Origin: Lithospermum erythrorhizon
Lineage: Eukaryota; Streptophyta; Magnoliopsida; Boraginales; Boraginaceae
Length of the DNA stretch: 64,000 bases
Direction: 5' to 3'
Assembly: GCA_019722365.1 (NCBI GenBank)
Contig: JADFUC010000533.1
Span: 1 to 64,000 of the forward strand
Within the stretch, counting starts at the first letter, position 1. The number at the start of each line of letters is the position of its first letter. The translations under genes and the position numbers were made by a program. Below the pieces are notes generated by a model that saw only the letters and a list, made by a program, of their open reading frames with translations, had not been told where the DNA came from and did not search any database. Shown here piece after piece: positions 24,045-35,099 of the stretch.

Positions 24045-25920
24045 CTCCCCCTTCCTTGCAACTTCCTTGACTCCAAGGAAGTGAGGAAATTTCTTCCAGA
24101 TGAAATGATAGTCTTCCCATGTGGCTTCTTTTGGTGAGGAGTGGTTCCATTGGATTAACACTTGGTATATATAGATCCTGTCCCGCTTAATTGTCCTCTT
24201 GTTCAAGATAGCAACTGGATAGATAGGGAAGGATCCATCAAGTAATGTTTCTGGCAGCTGGTTCTGAATTTCTATGGCCCTCTTGATGCATTTTTGGATA
24301 AAGAGACATGGAAGAGTTGTGAATTCCATTCTGGAGGAAGCTGCAGTTTGTATGCCACATTGCCAACCCTGGATGATCTTTTAAATGGCCCATAGTATTT
24401 TTGGAGAAGAGACACATGGAAGAGTGGGGAATTCATGAGGCATGCATGACCAAACATTTGCGCCAACATCACTGACGTGGCCTGAAATAGAATTATCACG
24501 ACTTAATCAAACTCTGGCGCTTTCCGCCACCTCTGCCAAGATCAAGGAAACATCAAGTCAAATAGAGTACTAGATCGTCCTAAGTCCAACAGGCGCAATG
24601 CGCTATTCTGGGAGATTCTCCTCCTCTCAGAATGCTCGTGGCGTCATCTCGTTAATGCCTCGCGGACGGAAAAGAAGATACTAAAAAAATCGTGGGATCA
24701 TGAAGTTCGTGGGGCATGACGAACCTTCGGCGCCGCAACCCGCTGCTTTCAAAGCATGATCCGAAAATCTTCAAATTTTATCATTAAAGTCAATATTTTT
24801 TTTGTTGTTAATGTTGACCTCCATCGCGGAGCGCGGTCACGATAGGCTCCGCGATGGCGAGTGTATTCGCTGAGATATCATCGTGTGACCTCCATGTAAG
24901 GTCAGTCAGCGACGGGGCCTCAGCAATGGGTTTCATACCGGTAATACCCATCACCTGGCGCAAGGGCCCAATTCTTTCCTAATTCGAAATTTAACTGTAA
25001 GTATAACTCTTTCGCTTATAAATATGGATGCTTTCTACAGGCTTATCTATATCAAAATCATCCTAAATAATATTGTGCCTTTTATTATTATTTAACATAG
25101 TTGGTTTTCGAAAACTTGTAGTAGTTTTAATTCATTTTGATAAGCCATGTGTTGAAATTTTCTACAGATAAAGAAAAATACTCAACATAGATTATATAAT
25201 GTTTTTGTAGTGCTTCAGAATTCATCTTCCTGTGGCTTTCTATTAGCTTCTGATTCTTCGTTAAAGAACAAAAAGTGACGCAGACCTTCATATCAAGTGT
25301 GTTAGAACTCTCGTAGATAAAATTTTATGTCTGCTTATTTCCGCACTTAAATTTCCTCGCTGCTTTTATTGACATTAAACTCCTGGGCTGATGAAAGTGT
25401 TTTAACCTACTCAGAAATACAAGATACTTTTTCATCCTAGCCTGAGCCTGCTGCAGATTCTGTTTTATCCACTCCTTGATGTTCTTTCTTTGCTGTATTA
25501 AGCCTCCCATGCCTCAGCATGGGATATCCCTCAAGTAGTGTGTGGCAGCCATAGATGTTTGTAGCCATAGAGAACTCAAAGGTGTCTCTTTCAGGCTTGA
25601 ATGGTAATTAGTAAGTTGTACCAGACCAGTTAATGGAATCCATTTATTCCAATCTATAAGGCCTGTCACTACACACATACACCTTAAGCAATGCTTCTAG
25701 ACATTGGTTTATTCCTTCAGTTTGACCATCAGATTGAGGACAAGCAGTACTGTGGTGTAATTTAGTGCCTAACTTCCTTAGTGAATAACTCCTGCCAAAA
25801 AGGCACTCAAGAAATTCCCTGGTCTCTGTCATGAGGAGCATGTGTGCAAAGGTAGCCATGGAGTTTGTAATATTATCCAGGAACAATCTGCGCAATACTG
25901 CGTGCAGTGAAGTGAGAGGT
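24000..25920 (-). pseudogene. Chromodomain Ty3/gypsy integrase remnant, 3' part
   Basis: Read right to left on the minus strand. Integrase core lies at about 25900-25644: DRDQ-like residues, FWQELF in another frame, then GTKLHHSTACPQSDGQTE and NQCLEALLK. NLQQAQARMKKY and KFKCGNKQ follow at 25510-25325. After about 825 bp of unrelated sequence come YYGPF and VAYKLQLPPEWNSQLFHVS at 24430-24290, then a chromodomain-like IQWNHSSPKEATWEDY ending FIWKKFPHF at 24170-24070. The order matches a chromovirus pol C-terminus. The upstream part (gag, protease, RT) is missing, because a Ty1/copia LTR starts immediately at about 25920. Frameshifts and the insertion make it non-functional. The readable chromodomain frame runs through the purine tract into the LTR before a stop. 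Confidence 0.75.
24500..25315. other. Insertion interrupting the gypsy integrase C-terminus
   Basis: About 0.8 kb separates integrase sequences that are normally contiguous (KFKCGNKQ at 25325 and YYGPF at about 24430). It has a GC-rich core (about 24600-24960) and an AT-rich rest, and no recognisable coding sequence. It may be a nested solo LTR or non-autonomous element; ends and target duplication were not resolved. Confidence 0.5.
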
Positions 25921-27748
25921 ATAAAGTTTATAATTTGTATACTGATGAAATACTATTGAGTATAGCTTAAAGATAAATACAAACCATAATTCCGTAAGTG
26001 ATTCAAAGCCGTTACTAAGCATTATTAAACTAAAAACATATAATTACACATTATACGGTAATCGTAGTACTCACAGCCGTAAGCAAAATGTGAGTAAATT
26101 CCACCAAACATACACGCTTCAAATTCACAATCGCGTGAATTTGACTTCCCTTCGCCTCCTCGGTTGCAATATCAATCGAGTGATATCTCTACGGCCCATA
26201 CGTATAGAGGCCAATCCAAGAACTCCGATTTATTAGTAAACAAGGATTTAAATGAAAAACCAAAACTCCAAGAAAATTTTGAGAATTTCGCCAAGTGTGG
26301 TATAAAGCAATTAGGTTTTTGGATTTCTAAAAACGTTATGTCATAAACCCTAAAGCCACAGCATATGTGCCAGTTAAAAGTTCATAAGAACCCAAGATTA
26401 GTTTGACTCGCTAACCTATTAGTTCTGCTAAGACTTAATGCAGTCACATCGAAATTGAACTATATTTAATTAGCTTAATTAAATAGCACGCAGTCATCAT
26501 CAATAATTGCTATTGATAAAACTTGTAATTATTTTAAATCCAATTAAATAACTATTTAATTGATTCCATTTGTTCAATCGATATTCTGGAGCATAAACGA
26601 CCTCAGAATCGGTAAATACATTTCTCAATTATACGCTTCTCTTACCTTTGCTGCTACGAAATATAACTCAACGTCATCAGATGCTACAAGACCTCTGTGA
26701 TCTCCGGGGATAATAAGAAAGTCAGAGCACACACACCTGATCAATTACTATTATTATTATAACGCATTAACGAAGTAGCATCTTAAAGAATCGCCTTTCA
26801 TAACCCCCTAAATTATCACAGAACCCACACTTAGTAATATACAATTACTAAGTCGAACACCAAGTTCGATAATCATGCCATTTAACCCAACTGTAAATTA
26901 ATCGATACAATAAATTTCCAAGTTTAACGGGTATAATAAATGGAATCAATTTCTCATTGATTTCCAACACCTCATTTGCCCTTAGATTATCTTACAATTC
27001 TTTATCACGCCGATCTCTAGTCGTGAGGCTAAATCCATGTTAAGTGTCACGAACACCCACAACTTTCTTTACTCAGCATTTAATGTATCAAAGATTTACA
27101 AGGTCCATAAACCAATCTTCAACCTGCGAGACCGAGATCTTCCTCCTTGTATATCATAAAATTTTCTCCGACAAATCCCTCCCAATATATCAACATTCAT
27201 CGCTAGTTATCTTCAGTCGCTAGTGACCCAACATGCCTTCTGCTATAATCCTCGCCAAGCAGACGTCAGGTCAGCCAAAGTACAGAGTCAGATAACACGT
27301 ATAGTTATATATCGTGAGGTCTAAGAATCAAGAACCTGTACCCAAACAAATGTCATAGGACAATGCATATACATGTCTTCTATGAATCGCCTCACTACCG
27401 TATCGCACCACGGTATCGATCTAGTCCCCGCAGTTAACGGATCAATCTTGATCACCAATCAAAACACCATGTTAGTCATATGGACGCCACGCCTCTAACT
27501 ATCACATTCCACTGCTACCTTTGGCTATCCCATGTTTCTAGGCTCAAGAGGGTAATTAATGCTCATGTTACCTCTAGAAAACATAGACTGTAACCAGGAT
27601 TTAACTTCTTTCACTCATCGTGAGGATACACTACATGTATATTGAGTATGTAAATTTAAACATAGTAGATTATTAGCAAACAAATATATTAAAATATAAG
27701 AAGCTAAATAATATTCAAATATTTGTTCACATATCACAATAGATACAC
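25920..27748 (-). repeat. 3' LTR of a Ty1/copia element
   Basis: The portion 25940-26855 matches 34025-34935 in direct orientation, for example 'gagtaaattccaccaaa', 'acgcttcaaattcaca' and 'gtgaatttgacttccctt'. On the minus strand the boundary with pol is a purine-rich 'aagtggga' (27753-27760) followed by TGTGTATCTATTGTGATATG, which is the usual copia polypurine-tract-to-LTR junction. This makes the LTR about 1.8 kb. The distal half (26860-27748) has no match at the 5' end, where the LTR is truncated. Confidence 0.65.
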
Positions 27749-27764
27749 ATACCGATCCCACTTA

Positions 27765-30700
27765 ACCTAACACCACCGCGATCTGCCTACACTCCATGTT
27801 TCGCCGCATGCTCATCATGCTTTGTCGTGACTTAGTGGTTTAGTAGGGATCGCCGATTGGGCCTTCAAGTTTACTTCCCTTACATAATTTTGACATCACC
27901 TCTATCATATCTCTAATCGTGATACTTCCCTTTACGAGTACGTGTTTCGATTTGTGATGCGTTCGAGGTTTCTTAGCTCTCGAGCTATTGCCTGTGATAT
28001 CACACAGCAAATCTAATCGGGGTCCCTCAACGCTAGTAATACCGGCCACCAAGCTCCTCGTCACGAACTTTATCCAACAGTGCTTCGTGACGCGCGATGT
28101 ACTCGCATTCCGCGGTAGAACCTGCGCAATTATTCGCTGAACTCCAAGATATCATGCCCTCCACCGTGCTGAGACAAAAATACATACCTGCATCGGAACG
28201 AGCAATTTCGGCTAAGTTGAAAATCGGGCGCCGTGTACCCCCGTCAATGCTTTAACTTCCCTTTTCATTCCTTTCCACCTCCTCATATAACATTAAGAAA
28301 GCATCTTTAGTTCTTCTCGATACTTCAAGATGTGCACTTCATCGCAATCCATTGGGTTTTCACCGGATTAGTTTTCGCAGTATCTACCGTTAAGCACTCA
28401 ACAAGTATGTTATTATTAATGCCCAAGGCACAACATGGCATGCCATTTATGGATCCTATAGCCGGCTGCAAGGTGGGTATGTCCTTCATTCTCGCTCATC
28501 TCAAGACACTAAGAGCTGTACATCGCGCTTCCGCTGAAATAACTCCATGTGTCTCATGAGATTACCCTTTCAGAATTACTTCATGCCAACCTTCAAGTAG
28601 CACCTTATTCATGGGCATCCCCGACAAAGTCCAATCGCCTTCCCTCGGCTCGATCTCGGCTAGATCTTTATTCCAAGTATATATTGTGGCTTCTACTAAG
28701 TCCTTCATCGAACATTTGCACAAATTAATCCTTGACCTGAAGTTTAGTAACTCTAATGTTGAAACTTTAACTATAAGATGTCATCGCATACAAGACTATG
28801 AATGATACATAACTCCCATTTACCTTCTTGTATAGACAAGATTCTTCTTCTCGCTTCGATTTAAACCAAACTCTTCATCGGGATTCACTTCCAAAACGAT
28901 TCCAACCGGGCGGATGCCCGCTAAGACCAGCAAATGACTTTAAATCTCAGATACCTTCTTATGTCCTTTAGACATGTAAAATCGGAGGTTGTACCATGTA
29001 CAATATCTTTCTCCTCCAAATTTCATTCAGAAAGCGGCTCCTTACATCCATTTTCCATAGTTTGGCAGTCATGATACGCAAAGAATGGATAAGATGCTGT
29101 TTATCCGGATGATTTAAGCATAGCCACTCCGGCGAGTAAAGTTTCTCATAGTCCACCCGTGAACTTGTTTGAAACCTTTCTACAAGTTCAGCTTCTCTTT
29201 GAAAACATCAACGCTTTCCATTTCTTTATCAGTTTTTAAATACCCATTTACATTCAATGCAGCTCCATTTGGTAACCAACAAGGACCAAACCTCGCTTCG
29301 CACATTAATCCATCTCGACGATGGCTAATTTGCCACTTGGGCGCATCCTCGCTATTCATTGACTTGTAAAGTGGGCCTGCCACTTAATGATGAAAGCTTC
29401 ACCATACCAGCTCCTCTGGGTTCGGCGATCCCTCCCTCGTTGATCTCCTAAGTGGCTGGTTCTTCCACAGCTTTTCTCGTGGATCAAAGAATCGGTCTCT
29501 GGCGAAAGTTATGTTCATATTCTGTGGCGCTAGTCAGATGCCTGATTAGATGCAATTTCCCATTATCACCCCCATCGCCTTGAGCTTCATCAAGATTTAA
29601 CAATTTCATTACTTCTAGTCCTTTCCTCGACAAAATATTTCTTTCAAGGAATACTCCTCGTGCTCTAAGAATGAAGATTTTATTCTCCTCGTCAGTAAGT
29701 AAGAAAGTAACCAACTGCTTTCCTGATATCCTATGAAATAGCATTTATCGGATTTGGGGCGCAAGTTTATCTTTTGTTAACTTTTAACATAAAGCCTCAC
29801 AACCCTAAATCTCGAGAAAACCTTAACTTGGGGAATCTTCCCAAAAACCACACTACGGGGAGTTTATCTCACGACTCGTTGACATTCGCTTAGTAAGTTA
29901 CGCTTTTGAAGTGTATATTCCCGTAAATTAACTCCGTAGATCGAGGTTCACTGCTAGATCGAATCCATGTGTCAAGTGAAGGGTTCGATTTCTTTCAACA
30001 CGCCATTATGTGCCGTATGCTCTCGTAATTGAGCGAAGTTTGTGAAACAATACCACACTTCTACATTTAAAGATTAACTTCGTGGAATCAAATATTTCCA
30101 CCTCTATTAGATCGGAGAATTTTTTATTGTCTGTTCAATTGGTTTTGTACTCTCATTTGAACTCCTTTGAATTTCTCAGTGACTCCTCAAAAAGGTTTAG
30201 TCTCATGAGATACACAAAACCGCATTCACCGCAGTCAATGTTCATCGTGGGCTCCATACATCGTGCTGTATGATCCCCACAATCACTTGCTCCCTTTCAT
30301 TTAAGCCATGGAAAGGCATTTTGGTCATTTTGCCCAAAAGGCAAGACTCACACTTATCGTATGATTCGCTAACGTGCAAACCTTCAAGTATTCCACCTGG
30401 TCGAGTTTCGATTCGTTCTCGTTAACGTGATCTAGTCCTAATGCCATAGGGTATGTTTGGTTTAAGTCATAGTTTATTCGCTTTAAGTTTATGTTATATG
30501 ACTCATTGCACTGTCTAAACGATAGACCATTTTAAGGAGGCGGTACCAAATACTACCTCCATTCTCGGTGTGATCCAAATTTATCTGATCTATTGAAATG
30601 AAAAATCATCATTATTCAAAATGTAAATAGAAATGAATATTCTACAGTACATAAACCTGGAGATAAGCCAAAACAAGGTCCGTAAGGTAATTCCTAAAAA

Positions 30701-31780
30701 CCATCACTTGATCCCCACTGCAGGCCGCTAACCTTCGCGCCTATTTCCCACACGTAGTATCCATTTCTTTCGAGTCTTTCACATGAGTTCCTCATATTAC
30801 TTATTAAATACGTGAACTACAACCTGTGTCTAGCACCCAATGGTAGAATTATTACTTGTACAACTTCAATAACATACATACCGTAGGGTCGTGAGCTGGC
30901 CGAGACCATTCTTCCTATCATCTCGAACTTCCCTGTGCCGACTCCAGCCGACCAAGCTCCGCAATGACACTCATGCCATCCCTTCCTAGCTCCTCCCTTC
31001 CAAATAAGAACCTCAGATTACGCCCACCTCTGGCTCCTGCTGCAAATCCCCCTTCTTCTTGATTCTTTCCCTTGTTTTGACCACCAAAAATGTAAGGAGT
31101 AAGTTTTAGCTTTTACCCAGGTTCGCCTCAAAGACTGTGGATCATCTCTATGTAGTTCGCTTAGATAACTCAAACTTGTGCATACTGGAAGTTCATGACA
31201 ACCTAGAGAGAATTCTGTTTGGAAAGAGACTTCTCGGTGGACGAGATCCTCAACCGCTCTTGGGAGTACACCGTGCCCGTGTATGCTGAGTCGATCGACT
31301 CCTCGCTTTAATCATTTTAATGATATGAAAAGTGGTCATGTCTGGCCCTGCTTCAAATTTCTTCTGTCCACTTGCAGAAAGATGCATGTTGTTTGGCATC
31401 TCTCGCTTTCTAGCTTCCTTTCGTATCACCTCAAGTTGCCGTATATGTCATATGCCGCCACTATATTGAATTTGGAACAAAGAAAATCTATATTGGCAAA
31501 GACGAGACATCGACATCCATAGTGCATCGCATTTCCAGGCTTTTTGTGGGATCCCTTCCGGCCGGGAGTACCATCATTGCCTCTGTGGAACCTTACACTC
31601 CAAGACGTATTCAGCTTCCCCTCTCTTGCTTCGAGAATGATTCCTCCTCAAGTTTCGAGACCACTCGGCCAAAAATTCGAAGAGTTCAAATTGCACTTTT
31701 CAAGTGCTTCCAGCAAAGCGAATTTAGAGTAGCAATAAGTGGTAATATATTAATTTTACAAGAATATAAATAAAATAAAT
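27765..31780 (-). pseudogene. Ty1/copia polyprotein remnant
   Basis: Read from 31780 down to 27765 on the minus strand. Gag-like sequence has no clear motif. A protease-region block (RVGNGARV-like, read as YVWEIGAKVSGLQWG) is at about 30800-30690. A pre-integrase block CESCLLGKMTKMPFHGLNER is at about 30355-30295. Integrase-to-RT linker blocks (FLERNILSRKG) lie at 29744-29484, and RT start (WLPNGAALNVNGYLK) at 29383-29180. RT core DYEKLYSPEW and KMDVRSRFLNEI are at 29156-28968, and RNase H end THHKSKHVLVKGSI at 28064-27840. Order PR-INT-RT-RH is diagnostic of Ty1/copia. Frames change every 100-250 bp and there are many stops. Confidence 0.8.
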
Positions 31781-32062
31781 GCACTCAAGAACTATCATGC
31801 TAAGACACTTACAAATCAAATCAGGTAGTAAATACTAATACTCAAACTACCTTAAACATATTAGTATCAAGACTCATTACACTCTTTAAATCCAAACGTG
31901 GGTAGCCATATTAATTTTACAAGAACAAGCAACAAAACAATGCACTGTGAACTCACATCATGCTAAGACACTCTCATAAATAAATAAAGTAAATACCATC
32001 ACTCAAACTCTCACCTAAACATTAGCATCAAGACTCATTAAGCACTTAAATTCAAACGCAAC
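31746..32062. repeat. Two-unit tandem repeat in the copia leader
   Basis: Two units of about 160 bp, 31746-31905 and 31909-32062. Each contains 'attaattttacaagaa', 'catgctaagacact', 'tactcaaact'-like and 'atcaagactcatta' in the same order. They lie between gag and the 5' LTR of the minus-strand copia element. Confidence 0.8.
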
Positions 32063-34020
32063 AACGCTACATTTTGAAATCTAGTTATAATAGTAGGTTG
32101 TCAACCAATCATGTAAAACTACATGTAACTTCAGGTTACATCTCTACAAGATGCTACCTGCAAATACTTGTATTCAAACCTGCTAAGTACATACCAATTA
32201 AACCAGTGTTATTTGGATTGATCAATCAAAAAGCCCACAACGTTAGTGGAAATCACTTAAACATGATCCATTATCATACCAAACACAACACAGCCCGCCA
32301 TCACGGTGTGCCCAATCGATGCAATTGATTGCACAACTTTAAAATTGGCTTGATACTTGCTTAAATTTTAATTGGTGATTATTATTACTTTGTTTTCATT
32401 TACCTCACGCATACTAGCACATAATCAAGCAATACACGCAATACGTAAAATAAAAACAAGTAATGCACATTCAAGAGATATAATTTTATACGCCTAACCT
32501 ATTACAAAGATTTATCAAATACTCAACATGTTCCACTTCAGATTCAGACTTCCGATCCATCCCAGTCCACCAAGTACCACCACCGTGAAACGCATCTCTT
32601 CAATATCTTCACTTGTTACAATATTTATATACTAACCCATCTTAGATGTACCAAGTCAGGGTAAAAAACACAACAAATAAATGTCACAAGCAAAATAGTG
32701 ACCTTTGTCATTTACAACATTACGTTCGCACCTAAAAATAAATAAACGAGCTTATATCTATATACCTCCATTCCAATCACCATTACAAAATATGTGCACT
32801 TTATTAAATCATAAACGAATCCTAATAAATATTTTAAATTACATCGTGGAAAACGTGGTATTGCCTGTAATTACTTCAAAATTCACTCAATCCATGTAAT
32901 TGCCAACATACTAAAATTAATTAATATAAACCCAATTATCATACACATGTCACTCAATAATTATTACCAATTATTAACTATTTATATTATAGAAAATATT
33001 TATCACAAATATATTCTAAAAATACATTAATTAATGAAATTAGTACTATAATTGTTAGTGAGCCTACTTTTAAATTAATTTAAAAAGATATAATATAAAG
33101 GAATGATTAATTAATAATACACTATAATTAATTAGGTGATTAAAATGACAAATAATCGTAATAAACCTAGTTTATGCACCAGGACTCATAATTTTAGAAA
33201 CCAAAAAAAATAAGGAATTTAATTGTGCGTTTCAAAATTAAAAGACATCGCCATATCGGCCGGACGCATCATCACTGGCTTACTTCGCCCGCCCGCTATC
33301 GGTTAATGCCATGTGCTCCTCCCGCTGTAAGCCAAGCCGTCTGGGGTTGCTTATTTTGGTGGCTCGGGGGGTCAGCAATGATCTCGGTTACATCGGGATG
33401 ACGCACTCTATAAGCCGCCGAATTGCCGGCCATTTATGGCCAATACCATATTTAATCTCTTGGTTTTTAGATTTAATTTAATTCTCGCTTGTAAAATCAT
33501 TTTGAGGCTTAAATTTTTAAAAATTTATGGTGAAATTTGAACACGTTAAACTTTATAATTTTCTTTTTGAACAAATCTCACCGTCGCTCATTAAAAAATA
33601 AATTTCTTTCTGAAGCATTTAATTATTAATTAAAAAGTCCGTAAATCTGTGAAAATTATTGAGTACTGAAAAATCCAAAAATGGACATCTTCTAAGTGCT
33701 ATCTAGGTTCCCGTGTAAAAATTATTTTGTGTAATTTTGTACCAAAGGCCTCAAACATGTTTTATAAACTGCTTTTGAAACAAAACCAATTAAATCGCCC
33801 TTAATTTATGAAACAAAAATCTATGTGCCAATAAAATATGATAATACATCATCATAAACTTGTAACATTACGTAAATCATCAATCAAGAACATGGCGATT
33901 TATTCTCATCATATATTTATCACAATTCAACATATGAATGCTAATTCTAATCAAATAAAAATCGAGCAAAAACAAACAAGCATAAAATAATAATGTAAAC
34001 AACTTTAATTTGGCTCATTT
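32063..34020 (-). other. Copia 5' leader / untranslated region
   Basis: About 2 kb between the tandem repeat and the 5' LTR. AT-rich with one GC-rich island (33240-33430) and no protein homology. Short ORFs here are not conserved with any family I recognise. Confidence 0.45.
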
Positions 34021-34940
34021 ATTACCATCGATGAAATACTATATATACGAAAGATAAATGTTAAATCCATAATTTGAAAGTGGATCTTATAAAGTGTTTA
34101 CTACATTATTAATCAAAAACATGTAATTACAATATATGAACGTAGTACTCACAGTCATAAATGGGAGTAAATTCCACCAAAAATCCACACGCTTCAAATT
34201 CACAAACGTGAATTTGACTTCCCTTCAGCTCTATCGCAATATCAATCTATGATATCTAGTTGGTCCATACCAGAGAGAGTTTCTAACTGCTAACCCATTT
34301 ACGCTAAGAACAAGCGATGAACAAACCAAACCCAAGAAAAATTTTTGAGAATTCGCCGTGGGGGGAAAAAAGGCTACTTGTGCACATTTAAAAGATTTTC
34401 TAAAAATGTTAAGTGTCATAAAATCTCTCTAAAGCTTTGCTATATAGGCTGTGCTAAAAACAAAGTTCCGGCAAAGTTAACCCGTTAAGTATTAGTTTCG
34501 ATCGCTAACTCTATTAGTTCGTTAAGACACTAATGAGTTGTTAATGAGTCAACTATTTAATTAGCTTAATTAAAATAGTAGTCAATATCAATAATCTTCT
34601 TCAAGCATGATAAAAAATTAAATTACTCGAACCAATTAAATAACTATTTAATCGTGGGATTCTATTTTGCTCAATCGATATTCTATATAAATGTAGAACC
34701 CTCATCTCAGAAATACATTTCCAATTATATGCCTTTTCTTAATTTCATACAAGGAAGCCAGGCACCCACCTGTCATCAGATGCCATGCCAATTTCTGTGC
34801 TCGAGCACAGGTTGTATAATAATAATAATTGACCAATTACTACATATAACGATACACGAGTAGCATCTAGTAGCAAATCGCTTTCATAACCCCTAAATTA
34901 TCATGAGAACCCACACTCAGAATATACAATTACACCTCAT
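34020..34940 (-). repeat. 5' LTR of the Ty1/copia element, truncated
   Basis: Direct copy of 25935-26855, ending in the shared block 'cataacccctaaattatca ... gaacccacact' near 34930. About 0.9 kb of the LTR, the U3 side in minus-strand orientation, is missing. Sequence of the inverted long gypsy LTR and its gag begins soon afterwards. Confidence 0.65.
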
Positions 34941-35099
34941 CGATTTCCAAACATACCTATCTACTAATACTACTAGATGAGTCCATATTCCTTAGACTTG
35001 GGAGGCCTTATATGAAATCCATGGATATTTGGGATCAAGCCAAGGCAGACATCAACGGGTTCAATCGTTAATCAGCATTTAATTCATTCTTCGTGATAA

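Noticed and set aside
33240..33430. GC-rich island as a possible exon or promoter
   Set aside because: No ORF or motif; located inside the copia leader.
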